In this document: positions 26,624 through 34,401 of the stretch, in pieces
Layout of the letters: every line of letters starts with the position of its first letter
Numbering within the stretch: position 1 is the first letter of the stretch
Origin: Planctomycetota bacterium
GTDB lineage: Bacteria; Planctomycetota; UBA1135; UBA2386
Length of the DNA: 64,000 bases
Assembly (NCBI GenBank): GCA_016716265.1
Contig: JADJWQ010000006.1
Span: forward strand, 3,251,501 to 3,315,500
Reading direction: 5' to 3'
Made by a program: the position numbers and the translations under genes
The notes under the pieces: model-generated
Database searches by the model: none
The model's input: only the letters and a program-made list of their open reading frames with translations
Told to the model about the DNA's origin: nothing

Positions 26624-27199
26624 CTACGTCTCGCGACGCTGCCAGAACGTGTCGACGACGCTGCCGAGCTGCTGGCGCAGCAACGCCTTCGCACGGTGCA
26701 CGCGTACCTGCAGCGTGTTCTCGCGCGCGCCGGTGATCTCGGCGATCGTCCGGTAGTCGAGCTGCTCCACGCAGAACAGCACGAACGCCTCGCGCAGCAG
26801 GATCGGCAGCCGATCGACCGCCAGGGCGACGGCCACGGCCGATTCCCGCGCCACGATGCTCGACAGCGCGCTTCGCCGACCGGCATCCGCGACGTCGGGC
26901 TGCTCGTCGCCGCCGGTGGCGCGCCGCTGGGCCACATCGCGCAGGTGATTGCGACAACGGTTCGTTGCGATCGCCATCAGCCAGGCCCCGAAGCGCCCGG
27001 GATCGGTGAGCTGGTCGAGTCGCTCGAGAGCGAGGCGCAATGCCTCCTGCCGCAGGTCCTCGGCCGCGGCATCGTCGCCGGTCATCGTCGTGAGATAACG
27101 CACGACACGCGCACCGTGTCGACTCGCGAGCGCTCCGAACGCGCTGCGGTCGCCGGCGCGCGCGCGCTGCACCAGCTCGGCGTCAGTCGGCGAGACCAC
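26624..27199 (-). CDS. ECF-type RNA polymerase sigma factor, translationally coupled to a kinase
   Basis: The 191-residue protein has region 2 (DAELVQRARAGDRSAFGAL, then AAEDLRQEALRLALERL and FGAWLMAIATNRCRNHLR) and region 4 (LPILLREAFVLFCVEQLDYRTIAEITGARENTLQVRVHRAKALL). It starts at a GTG (27199) preceded by GGAGG six bases away. The frame runs on upstream to 27418, but that part is arginine/serine-rich antisense-like sequence over the kinase gene. The GTG lies 17 bases inside the 3' end of the kinase gene, so the two are read from one message. Pairing of an ECF factor with a Ser/Thr kinase instead of a classical anti-sigma factor is a known planctomycete arrangement; phosphorylation control is inferred. 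Confidence 0.9.
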   Translation of the reverse strand: MVSPTDAELVQRARAGDRSAFGALASRHGARVVRYLTTMTGDDAAAEDLRQEALRLALERLDQLTDPGRFGAWLMAIATNRCRNHLRDVAQRRATGGDEQPDVADAGRRSALSSIVARESAVAVALAVDRLPILLREAFVLFCVEQLDYRTIAEITGARENTLQVRVHRAKALLRQQLGSVVDTFWQRRET

Positions 27200-29714
27200 C
27201 GAGCACCTCCGTCGCAATGCGGTCCCGCAGACCCTCGAGCTCCGGCGCCGAGTCGAGTGTCGCGACCGCGACCCCCGCAGCGACGCTCGTGCGAGCACCC
27301 GCGAGCAGCGCGGCCGGCGTCGCGCCGGCGCGCTCCGCGGCGGCGAGGTCGGCGACCGTAGGTGCGCGATCGGGGGACACCCGCAACACGGCCAGCCAGC
27401 CGACGTCCGCGCCGCCAATCAGCGCAGCGCGCCACAGTTGGGCGCGCTCCGTGGGATCGTCGGTGAGGATCGCCATGACCAGCCGCGCATCGGCATCGCC
27501 GGCCTGGACGAGAGGCTGCAGCGTGGCGACGGCATTGCGCGACCGCCCGCTGATGGCGCGCGCGATCGCGACCGCCACCGGCGTCGGTTCGCCATCGGCA
27601 GCCAGCATCGCCACGATCCCGAGCTCACCGATCACCGCGTCGCCGACGCCGGCCACTCCCTCCGGAGCCCGACCCTGCGCCGCGGCGAGCGCGGGTCGGA
27701 TCACCGCGAGCGCCGGGTGGGTCGCGACATCGAAGCCGTGCAGGAGTCGCTCGAGCTGCGACGCATCGCCCGCGTCGAGGCCGTTCCCGCCCTGGCGGCG
27801 AGCCAGCTCGATCCGCAGACCGGCGAGCCAGACCGGCACCAGCTCGCCGCCGCCCGTGAGCCACGCCAGCTCGGCCGCGGCGAGCATGCGCGACGGGTCG
27901 CGCAGGCCGTCGCGCGCCTCGAGGAAGGCGAGCAGCAGCTCGAGCAGCCAGCGGTCCGGCGCGGCGGCATCCAACGAGTCGATCAGCGACCGCAGCTCGT
28001 CCCGCACCTCGGCGGCCGGGCTGCCGGCCGGCACCAGGGATCCCTCGAGCAGCCGCCACAGCACCGTCGGTCGCGCCGGGCGATGCCGCTCCGCATAGCG
28101 CGCGACCCGCGCGACATCGGCGCAGCCGAGCTTGGCCGCGAGCAGGGCGAGCGCCGCGGACTCCGGATCCGCGGGCTCGAACGCGTCGCCACCGAGCGCG
28201 GCGAACGCGGCGGCACCGTCGCCGGCAGCCAGCAGCCGGCAGGCCTCACGGGTTGGCGATACTCGTATGGTCCCATCGGCCTCGTCGCGCTCGGCGCCGA
28301 GCACCCGGACGCGGCCGGTCCGGTCGCACAGCCGCAGCCAGCTCGGCGCGTCGACTGCAGCGGGCAGCAGCACGTGCAATGCGACCCACGCGACCGCCGC
28401 AGGCTCGGCGGCGCCGGGGACACCCGCCGCCGCACCGCGCTGAAGCTCCGCGTCCGCCGTGCAGAGCGCACCGAGCCGTAGCGCGACCCGCCCGCGCAAC
28501 GCGAACTCCGCCCGATCGCCCGTGGTCGCCAGTGCGGCGCGCGCCGCACGCAGCTCACCGGGGTCGGCACCCGCATCGTCCAACAGCGCCAGCAGGCGCA
28601 CCCGAGCCGACTCGTCGTCAGCATTCGCCGCCGACGCGGGTTGCACCGCCGGTGACGCATCGCCGACCCGGCGCGACCCGCCCACCCCTCCACCCAGCAC
28701 GACCCCGACCGCGATACCCGCGAGCGCCGCGATCCCGATCCCCGCTCGCACCGCGACTCGCGCACGGCCGCTCGACGTGGCCGGCGAGAGCGACGCCGAT
28801 TCGGGCGCCGCCTTGCAGAGCGCTGCGCGGAAGTCCGCAGCATCCGCGAAGCGTTCGCCGGGGTCCTTCGCCAATGCGCGGGCCACGACGGTGTCCAATG
28901 CCGCGGGGATCCCCGCACGGCGCGACGACGGCGGTGGGGGCGTCACCGACTCGACGAGCTTCATCGCCTGGAACACGTTCGAGCCGCGGAACGGAGCGAC
29001 CCCGGTCAGCATCTCGTACAGCAGCAGCCCGAGCCCGTGCACGTCGGTGCGCGGGCCGATCGCATCGGAGCCCTCGAGAAGCTGCTCGGGTGCCATGTAT
29101 TCGGGCGTGCCGAGGATCTCACCGGTGCGCGTCAGCGGCTGCTCGTCGGCGAGCGCACGTGCGATACCGAAGTCGAGGACGCGGACGCCGTCGTCCGGGC
29201 CGATCATCACGTTCTCGGGTTTGACGTCACGATGGACGACATCCCGCCGATGGGCTGCCGCCAGCACGTCCGCGACCGCCGCCGCGACGCGGACGGCGCG
29301 CGGCACCGGCAGCGGGCCGTCGCCGAGGACGGCACGCAGGCTCCGCCCCGCCGCCAGCTCCATCACGAGATAGGCCCGGCCGCCCTCGTCGTCGAAGTCG
29401 AGCACGCGGACGACGCCCGGGTGCTCGATCGACGCGGTCAGCAGCGCCTCGCGCGCGAACCGCTCGCGCAGCACGCTGGCGTCGGGGCCGCCGGCCCCCT
29501 GGGGCAGCAGCTTGATCGCGACCGCGGTGCCGAGTTGCAGGTGCCGCGCGAGGTAGACCTCGCCCATGCCGCCGGCGGCGATCAACCGCTCGACACGCCA
29601 GCGCCCGAGCCTGGCGGGCACCACCGTGCCGTGACAGTGCGGGCACCGCTCGGGCAGGGCGCCGGCCGCCGCGACCGTCACGCCGCGCCCGCACTGTGAG
29701 CAGCGGATCTGCAT
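27183..29714 (-). CDS. Membrane Ser/Thr protein kinase with N-terminal zinc ribbon
   Basis: The 843-residue kinase starts MQIRCSQCGRG and carries a zinc ribbon formed by C5, C8, C24 and C27. The kinase domain (about 38-300) has the loop AAGGMGEVYL, K68 in AIKLL, D163 in HRDVKPENVM, D181 in DFGIA, and MAPEQ. One transmembrane segment lies at about 321-343 (VRAGIGIAALAGIAVGVVLGG). The 490-residue extracytoplasmic part is alpha-helical, with repeated (A/L)-rich helices resembling TPR or Sel1-like solenoids, and has no recognised catalytic motif. The start at 29714 was chosen because the zinc ribbon is a common beginning in such kinases; upstream codons are arginine-rich. It overlaps the ECF sigma gene by 17 bases and is probably its regulator. 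Confidence 0.93.
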   Translation of the reverse strand: MQIRCSQCGRGVTVAAAGALPERCPHCHGTVVPARLGRWRVERLIAAGGMGEVYLARHLQLGTAVAIKLLPQGAGGPDASVLRERFAREALLTASIEHPGVVRVLDFDDEGGRAYLVMELAAGRSLRAVLGDGPLPVPRAVRVAAAVADVLAAAHRRDVVHRDVKPENVMIGPDDGVRVLDFGIARALADEQPLTRTGEILGTPEYMAPEQLLEGSDAIGPRTDVHGLGLLLYEMLTGVAPFRGSNVFQAMKLVESVTPPPPSSRRAGIPAALDTVVARALAKDPGERFADAADFRAALCKAAPESASLSPATSSGRARVAVRAGIGIAALAGIAVGVVLGGGVGGSRRVGDASPAVQPASAANADDESARVRLLALLDDAGADPGELRAARAALATTGDRAEFALRGRVALRLGALCTADAELQRGAAAGVPGAAEPAAVAWVALHVLLPAAVDAPSWLRLCDRTGRVRVLGAERDEADGTIRVSPTREACRLLAAGDGAAAFAALGGDAFEPADPESAALALLAAKLGCADVARVARYAERHRPARPTVLWRLLEGSLVPAGSPAAEVRDELRSLIDSLDAAAPDRWLLELLLAFLEARDGLRDPSRMLAAAELAWLTGGGELVPVWLAGLRIELARRQGGNGLDAGDASQLERLLHGFDVATHPALAVIRPALAAAQGRAPEGVAGVGDAVIGELGIVAMLAADGEPTPVAVAIARAISGRSRNAVATLQPLVQAGDADARLVMAILTDDPTERAQLWRAALIGGADVGWLAVLRVSPDRAPTVADLAAAERAGATPAALLAGARTSVAAGVAVATLDSAPELEGLRDRIATEVLGGLAD

Positions 29715-29769
29715 CGACGGGGCAGTGTCGCGGACGGCCGTCGAGCCGACAACCGCGGACCGGAACCGC

Positions 29770-30870
29770 TCAACGACACCGGCGCCGCAGCGCTGCCGGC
29801 AGCGCGCCCGCGGGCTTGCCGCGCAGCGGCGTCCAACGGAACCACTGCCGCCAGGCCGGCGGCAGGTCCGGGTGCTCCACCTGCGCGATCGCACACCGCA
29901 GCGCATCCTCGACACAGGGGTCCTGCCGCTGACCCGTCAGCTCGCAGAGCCGCTCGTACAGCACGACGGGATCCTGGCCGGCGAGCTCGTCGGCGCTGCG
30001 GAAGCCGAGCAGGATCAGATCGTGCGCACAGGCCGGTCCGACGGAGCCGAGGCGCTGGAAGCCGCGCCAGGCGGCGCGCTCGACGGGGTCGCGCGGCGGT
30101 CGATCGCGCGCCGCACGCTGCCGCACGGAGCGCTTCGTGATTGGCTGCTCGGGCGGCCCGCCGGACGCCCGATCGCTCTTCGTCGGTCGCGCCTCGCTCT
30201 CGACGCTCGCGAGGAAGTCCTCGATCCGACGTCCGGGCTCGTCGCGGAACGTCCGGTCGGTCACGGCGACGTGCTCGATGCGGTCGAGTCGGAAGCTGCG
30301 GAAGTCGCTGCGCAGCTCGCACCACGCGGTCAGCGTCCAGGTACGCCCCCAATAGAACAGCCCGAGCGGCTGCGCCTCCCGCCGCGTCGTCGCGCCACGT
30401 CCGTCGCGGTAGGTGAGTTCCACCACACAGCGGCGGTCGAGCGCGTCGCGCACGGCGCGCAAGGTCTCGCGCTGGCCGGCCTCGACGTGGAACTCGGGTA
30501 CGAACAGCCGGCTGCGCGCGATCTGGTCGGCCAACGCGCTCGGCAGGACGTTCTCGATCTTCGCCAGCGCCGTGCGCGCGGACCGCGCGAGCTCGGCGTC
30601 CGCCCAACCCTGGACCATGCGCGCGCCGAGGGCGAGAGCTGCGATCTCGCCGGGATCGAACATCAGCGGAGGCAGATCGAAGTGCCTCGGCAATGCATAG
30701 CCGACGCCCGCCTCGCCCTGGATCGGGACGCCGGAGGCCATCAGGTCCTGGACGTCGCGGTAGATCGTCCGCTCGGACACCTCGAGCTCCGCGGCGAGCC
30801 GCGCGGCCGTGGTGGCGGTGTCGCGGCGCAGTAGCTGGACGATGCGGAACAGGCGATCAGCACGGCGCAC
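29770..30870 (-). CDS. YafY-type HTH/WYL regulator fused to a Cdd1-type helix-hairpin-helix domain
   Basis: The 366-residue protein joins two families. Residues 1-60 are a DeoR/YafY winged helix (MRRADRLFRIVQLLRRD, SERTIYRDVQDLM). Residues about 75-235 contain the WYL ligand-sensing domain (GLFYWGRTWTLTAWCE, then FRSFRLDRI). A charged linker (about 240-285) leads to residues about 285-352: LGSVGPACAHDLILLGFRSADELAGQ, then LYERLCELTGQRQDPCVEDALRCA and WRQWFRW. This matches the small stand-alone Cdd1 ('pathogenicity locus') protein, a helix-hairpin-helix domain usually encoded by its own gene. The regulator follows a VOC-protein gene by 30 bases and probably shares its message. The palindrome at 31335-31352 is the likely binding site (inference). 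Confidence 0.9.
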   Translation of the reverse strand: MRRADRLFRIVQLLRRDTATTAARLAAELEVSERTIYRDVQDLMASGVPIQGEAGVGYALPRHFDLPPLMFDPGEIAALALGARMVQGWADAELARSARTALAKIENVLPSALADQIARSRLFVPEFHVEAGQRETLRAVRDALDRRCVVELTYRDGRGATTRREAQPLGLFYWGRTWTLTAWCELRSDFRSFRLDRIEHVAVTDRTFRDEPGRRIEDFLASVESEARPTKSDRASGGPPEQPITKRSVRQRAARDRPPRDPVERAAWRGFQRLGSVGPACAHDLILLGFRSADELAGQDPVVLYERLCELTGQRQDPCVEDALRCAIAQVEHPDLPPAWRQWFRWTPLRGKPAGALPAALRRRCR

Positions 30871-30900
30871 GGTCGGTCCTCCACTTGCTCGATCCTGCGA

Positions 30901-31311
30901 TCACCGCACGCAGGCGGCGAACTCGGGCGCAGCCTCGATTCTGTGCGCGATGAACACGGTGACACCGTTCGGGTCGACGACCATGAAGCTGCGCGCGCCC
31001 CACGGCTGATCGCTGGGCTCGCGATGGATCGTGACGCCGGCGCGCCGCAGGCGCTCGCATTCGGCATCCGCGTCGGCGACGGCGATCGACACCGACACCC
31101 CGGCGCCGCCGAAGGGCTCCGGCGCGTCGGCGTCCGTCTGCATGAAGCCGAGCTCCGGTGCACCGTCGTCGCCGGCGCGCACGCCGAGGTACTGCTGGTG
31201 GTCGAAGCTGACGGCGAAGCCGAGCCGCTCGACCCAGAACGCGCGGGTCTCCCGCATCCGGTCGGTCGTGACGATCGGGCTGATCCGCGTGGAACGCATC
31301 TGTTGAACCAT
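30901..31311 (-). CDS. VOC (glyoxalase/bleomycin-resistance) superfamily protein
   Basis: The product of about 136 residues has the paired beta-alpha-beta-beta-beta modules of the VOC fold: ISPIVTTDRMRETRAFWVERLGF at the N-terminus, VSVSIAVADADAECERLRRAGVTI in the middle, and SFMVVDPNGVTVFIAH at the end. The canonical metal ligands (His first, Glu last) are replaced, so binding rather than catalysis is likely. The start 31311 (MVQQMRSTRIS) is a choice among ATGs at 31323, 31311 and 31299. It lies 30 bases upstream of the WYL regulator on the same strand, and its promoter region faces a second, divergent VOC gene. Such VOC genes are commonly regulated by adjacent YafY-type proteins. Confidence 0.85.
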   Translation of the reverse strand: MVQQMRSTRISPIVTTDRMRETRAFWVERLGFAVSFDHQQYLGVRAGDDGAPELGFMQTDADAPEPFGGAGVSVSIAVADADAECERLRRAGVTIHREPSDQPWGARSFMVVDPNGVTVFIAHRIEAAPEFAACVR

Positions 31312-31334
31312 GGCGAACACCATGCGCGAGCCTG

Positions 31335-31352
31335 CTGACAGCGTGCTGTCAG
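31335..31352. promoter_or_regulatory. Perfect palindrome CTGACAGC-GT-GCTGTCAG, candidate operator
   Basis: An 8+2+8 perfect inverted repeat lies between two divergent VOC genes. It abuts TAGACT (31353-31358), a -10-like hexamer for the rightward gene. A dimeric regulator bound here could control both directions. The nearby WYL-family regulator at 29770-30870 is the best candidate; that link is an inference. Confidence 0.65.
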
Positions 31353-31387
31353 TAGACTTCCGAAGCCACCCGTCGGCGCCCACCGCG

Positions 31388-31786
31388 ATGGACGACTCAC
31401 TCGAGATCCTCGGCATCGACCACGTCGGTCTGCACGTCGCCGACGTCCAGCGCAGCCTCGCGTTCTATCGCGACGTACTGGGCTTCCCCGCGCTACCGCG
31501 GCCGGACCTCGGCTTCCCGGGCGCCTGGCTGCGCGTCGGGCCGGCGCAGGAGCTGCACCTGCTCGGACGCGGGCCGGCGAGCGGGTCGCCACCGGTCGAG
31601 CGCCACTGGGCCGTCGAGGTCCGCGACGTCGACGCCTGGCGCGCACGGCTCGAGCGCGCGGTCGAACGCGGTGTCGTCCGCGACGGCACGCTCCGCGGCC
31701 CGGCGCCGCGGCCGGACGGTGCGCGGCAGCTGTTCGTCCGCGATCCCGACGGTCACGTGCTGGAACTGCTCGAGCGGCCGCGCTGA
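31388..31786 (+). CDS. VOC superfamily (glyoxalase-like) protein with apparent metal ligands
   Basis: This 132-residue protein begins MDDSLEILGIDHVGLHVADVQRSLAFYRDVLGFPAL, with the His of the first VOC module. It continues with RHWAVEVRDVDAWRARL and ends with LFVRDPDGHVLELLERPR, where the conserved Glu of the last strand is present. This His/Glu arrangement is that of metal-dependent glyoxalase or dioxygenase-type members. It therefore differs from its divergent neighbour, which lacks the ligands. The start at 31388 excludes an upstream extension that would overlap the palindrome and promoter. Its stop is 18 bases from the convergent membrane protein stop. The substrate is not known. Confidence 0.85.
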   Translation: MDDSLEILGIDHVGLHVADVQRSLAFYRDVLGFPALPRPDLGFPGAWLRVGPAQELHLLGRGPASGSPPVERHWAVEVRDVDAWRARLERAVERGVVRDGTLRGPAPRPDGARQLFVRDPDGHVLELLERPR

Positions 31787-31804
31787 CCCGGGCGACCGGC
31801 GCCG

Positions 31805-32338
31805 TCAGCGCGAGCCGTCGAGCGTGCGGAACTCGACGCGCTGCCCCCACACCGCGGCCAGGCACGCGGCCAGCCACAGGCCGAGGAACACGAACATCAG
31901 CGGCGGCGCCGAGAGCACCGACCCGCTCACCACGACCACGCCGCCCGCGAGCTGGACGGCGAGCCAGGCGATGGTGCCGGCGAACGCCGCCGTGAAGCGA
32001 CCGCCGCCGGTCGCGTGCAGGACCAGCCCGACGCCCGCACCGACGAGGCCGCCCAGGACGAGCAACGCGAGCAGGGCGACCGGGCCGGTCAGCAGCGCAT
32101 TGACCAGGAACAGCGGGATGCAGAGCACCACGGCGCCCTCCCGCGCGAGCCGCCTCGCGCGCCGGGCCTGCGACGCACGCCACCGCGGGCCGTCGAGAAG
32201 CCGGTCGTCCCAGTACGAGCGGAGCCGCTGCTGAGCATCGGGCGGCAGCCTCAGGAACCAGTCCTCCGACTCCCGGCCGTCGACCACGCGAGGTGGCAGC
32301 GCAGCGGACGATTCCGGGTCGACGTCGCGCTCGGTCAC
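31805..32338 (-). CDS. Small integral membrane protein of unknown function
   Basis: The 177-residue product has a charged, soluble N-terminal part (EDWFLRLPPDAQQRLRSYWDDRL). Hydrophobic segments follow at about 66-85 and 86-108 (LLALLVLGGLVGAGVGLVL), 117-140 (FAGTIAWLAVQLAGGVVVVSG) and 143-163 (APPLMFVFLGLWLAACLAAVW), giving four membrane spans. It ends with a short cytoplasmic tail. The GTG start at 32338 has AGGG a few bases upstream; another GTG at 32401 is possible. It lies 70 bases downstream of the vWA-protein gene in the same direction and may share its message. No family was recognised. Confidence 0.65.
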   Translation of the reverse strand: MTERDVDPESSAALPPRVVDGRESEDWFLRLPPDAQQRLRSYWDDRLLDGPRWRASQARRARRLAREGAVVLCIPLFLVNALLTGPVALLALLVLGGLVGAGVGLVLHATGGGRFTAAFAGTIAWLAVQLAGGVVVVSGSVLSAPPLMFVFLGLWLAACLAAVWGQRVEFRTLDGSR

Positions 32339-32408
32339 GAACCCTGCATCGGCGCGGCGCGTCGGCCGGCCACAGCGTGCGTCCCGCGGAGGGACGACCA
32401 CCGACAGG

Positions 32409-33830
32409 TCACAGATCGCGGAACCGGTCCAGATAGGCGCGCAGCGTGTCGCGGAAGCGCCGCGCCATGTCGGTGACGCGGCGCAGATCCTCGTCCTCGT
32501 GGCTCGGGAACGTGCGGTCGGCGAACGCGAGCGCGTCCTGCAGGGCGCGGTCGGCCTCGACCCAGCGACGCGCCGCTGCCGCGACCGCCATGTCGTGCAG
32601 CGCCTGTGCGACCCGCGCGATCGTGAAGTTCTTGCGGACCTCGGCATCCGCCAGCGGGTCGCCGTCGGCATCGGTGCGGATCGATACCTGCTGGCGGAGC
32701 GCGTGCGACGCATCCGTGGTGACGTCGCGCCAGACCAGCTCCGCGCCGATGGCCATCGGCTCCCCGCCGAGCGCGCGATCACCGAGCAGACCGCCGTCGA
32801 GCGCCGCGTGGCGCAACCGCAGCATCGCGATCACAACCTGGGTTCCGCCCGCGTACAGGTCCGGCAGCTCGATCCGCACCTGACCCGACAGGTCGCCACG
32901 GCGCGGCTCGTAGCCGTAGACGCGGACGATCTCGAGTCCCGGCGGCAGCGTGAGGCGCAGCTCCAGCCGCCGGGCCACCGCCGCAAGCTGGGCCTGCAGC
33001 TCGTCGACGAACACCTTCTCGACGTCGCGCGCATCGGCCACGAAATGGAACATGCCGCGAGCACTGCGCGCGAGCCGGTCGAGCAGATCGCCATTGAGCT
33101 CGGAGCCGACCCCGATCGTCGTGAGATCGATACCCTCCTCGGTATAGCCCCGTGCCTCGTCGAGAATCGCTGCCGGGTCGGTCACCCCGCGATTGGCGAT
33201 GCCGTCCGTCAGCAGGATCACGCGGCTGCGGCCGCCCGCCGTGGCGGCGGCCGCCACGTCGCGCAATGCGGTGAGCAGGCCGTCGTGCAGATTGGTGGCG
33301 CCGCCGGGCTCGAGGGTGTCGATCGCGCGGAGCAGCCACGCCCCGTCGCCGCGCAGCCCGGAGCCGACGATCTCGGCCCGCTCGGACCAGCGCACCAGCG
33401 TCACGCGGTCCGTCGGCCGCAGGCGGCCGACCAGCACGCGCAGCGCCCGCTGCACCGCGTCGAGCTTGCCCGCGGCGGCCATCGACCCGCTGCAGTCGAT
33501 CGTGAGGCCGAGGTTGACGGGCGGGAGGTCGAGCCGGTCGGCGGCCTCCGCCCCGGTGTAGCCGACCTGCAGCACCGCCTCGCCACGCGCGTCGAACGCC
33601 GGGCTGCCGAAACGGAGGTCGAGCGCAACCGCGTCACCGGCGCGCGGCAACGGGATCCGGTGGCGGTGGAAGTTGACGAGGTCGGCGACCGCGACGTCGA
33701 TCGGCGTCGGCAGCTGGCCGAGCTCGGCCATCGCGCGGGTCCGCGCGTGACCGTAGGTCGAACCCGCGGCCTGGCCGGAGGCTGCGCCCGCGAGCACCGC
33801 GGCGCAGAGGATGATGGATCGGGTCGTCAT
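32409..33830 (-). CDS. Secreted von Willebrand factor A-domain protein (CaCl channel-homolog/YfbK type)
   Basis: The 473-residue protein has a signal peptide (MTTRSIILCAAVLAGAASGQ) and an N-terminal beta segment (about 45-100). The vWA domain follows (about 104-290), with a complete metal-ion-dependent adhesion site: D112-x-S114-x-S116 in IDCSGSM, the threonine in GGATNLHDG, and the aspartate in LLTDGIANRG. The sequence FHFVADARDVEKVFVDELQ and the C-terminal layout match the YfbK-like family of bacterial vWA proteins, which bind protein partners through the metal site. A TAAGAT element (33891-33896) about 60 bases upstream is a likely -10. Three copies of a 15-bp repeat lie between its promoter and the next upstream gene. 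Partner unknown. Confidence 0.92.
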   Translation of the reverse strand: MTTRSIILCAAVLAGAASGQAAGSTYGHARTRAMAELGQLPTPIDVAVADLVNFHRHRIPLPRAGDAVALDLRFGSPAFDARGEAVLQVGYTGAEAADRLDLPPVNLGLTIDCSGSMAAAGKLDAVQRALRVLVGRLRPTDRVTLVRWSERAEIVGSGLRGDGAWLLRAIDTLEPGGATNLHDGLLTALRDVAAAATAGGRSRVILLTDGIANRGVTDPAAILDEARGYTEEGIDLTTIGVGSELNGDLLDRLARSARGMFHFVADARDVEKVFVDELQAQLAAVARRLELRLTLPPGLEIVRVYGYEPRRGDLSGQVRIELPDLYAGGTQVVIAMLRLRHAALDGGLLGDRALGGEPMAIGAELVWRDVTTDASHALRQQVSIRTDADGDPLADAEVRKNFTIARVAQALHDMAVAAAARRWVEADRALQDALAFADRTFPSHEDEDLRRVTDMARRFRDTLRAYLDRFRDL

Positions 33831-33908
33831 GGCGTCGGCTCCTGCCGCCGCGGTCCCGCGGCGCTCACGATCGACCCGCGGACGGCCGGGATCTTACATC
33901 GATCCCGC

Positions 33909-33953
33909 CGTCACCCTCCCGACCGTCACCCTCCCGACCGTCACCCTCCCGAC
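33909..33953. repeat. Three perfect copies of a 15-bp repeat (CGTCACCCTCCCGAC)
   Basis: Identical units occupy 33909-33923, 33924-33938 and 33939-33953, between the YbjN-like gene stop (33966) and the vWA promoter. There are no spacers, so this is a simple tandem repeat and not a CRISPR. Confidence 0.95.
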
Positions 33954-33965
33954 GGAGGGCCTGCG

Positions 33966-34358
33966 CTACTCGCGCATGTGCTTGATGAAGTTCTGGACGC
34001 CCGCGCGCAGCGCGCCGATCGAGCGCCGGAACACCGACTTGAAGACGTCCGGCGGCGAGCAGAACATCTCGATCGCGGCCCAGGTGTCGTCGCGGACGGG
34101 GAAGATCTTCACGACCTTCGTCTGCGCGCTCGCGAGCAGCGCGGCGCGTTCGACGCGCGCGCGCTCGGCGTCGTCCGAGATCGCCCAGAAGCCCGGGTAG
34201 ACCAACCGGAAGAACTCCTCGTCCTCGGCGTCGATCAGGATCAGATAGAAGCCACCCTCGTACTTGAAGGTGACGTCACCGTCATCGTCGAGCTTCGGCG
34301 CGTAGCCCTCCTCGCGGAGGAACTGGCTGTACATCTCGGCACGCTGCTGTTTGTTCAC
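33966..34358 (-). CDS. YbjN-like small cytoplasmic protein
   Basis: The 130-residue protein starts at a GTG (34358) with AGGAG six bases upstream. It has the alpha/beta pattern of YbjN/type III chaperone-like domains: an N-terminal helix (QQRAEMYSQFLREEGYAP), a strand pair (GDVTFKYEGGFYLILIDAEDEEFFRLVYPGF), a helix with ARVERAALLASAQTKVVKIFPV, then DTWAAIEMFCSP and a final helix. YbjN-type proteins have been linked to stress and chaperone roles, but the match is by eye. The frame stays open to 34448, but that stretch consists of the tandem repeat and is unlikely to be translated. Its ribosome-binding segment is present three times in tandem. Confidence 0.65.
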   Translation of the reverse strand: MNKQQRAEMYSQFLREEGYAPKLDDDGDVTFKYEGGFYLILIDAEDEEFFRLVYPGFWAISDDAERARVERAALLASAQTKVVKIFPVRDDTWAAIEMFCSPPDVFKSVFRRSIGALRAGVQNFIKHMRE

Positions 34359-34362
34359 GACC

Positions 34363-34401
34363 GACTCCTGACGGCGACTCCTGATGGGGACTCCTGTTGG
34401 G
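34363..34401 (-). repeat. Triplicated 13-bp repeat carrying the ribosome-binding site
   Basis: Three 13-bp units (34363-34375, 34376-34388, 34389-34401), identical in GACTCCTG, follow each other directly upstream of the GTG at 34358. On the minus strand each holds CAGGAGTC, so AGGAG occurs three times, the nearest copy six bases from the start. A TAACGT -10-like element lies just beyond, near 34415. Confidence 0.85.

Noticed and set aside
27200..27418. N-terminal extension of the ECF sigma factor at 27199
   Set aside because: The extension is antisense-frame sequence over the kinase C-terminus, Arg/Ser-rich; GTG 27199 has an ideal GGAGG and begins the conserved region 2.
33909..34401. Possible CRISPR-like array from the repeated short units
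   Set aside because: Units are only 13-15 bp, directly abutting, with no spacers and no cas genes.
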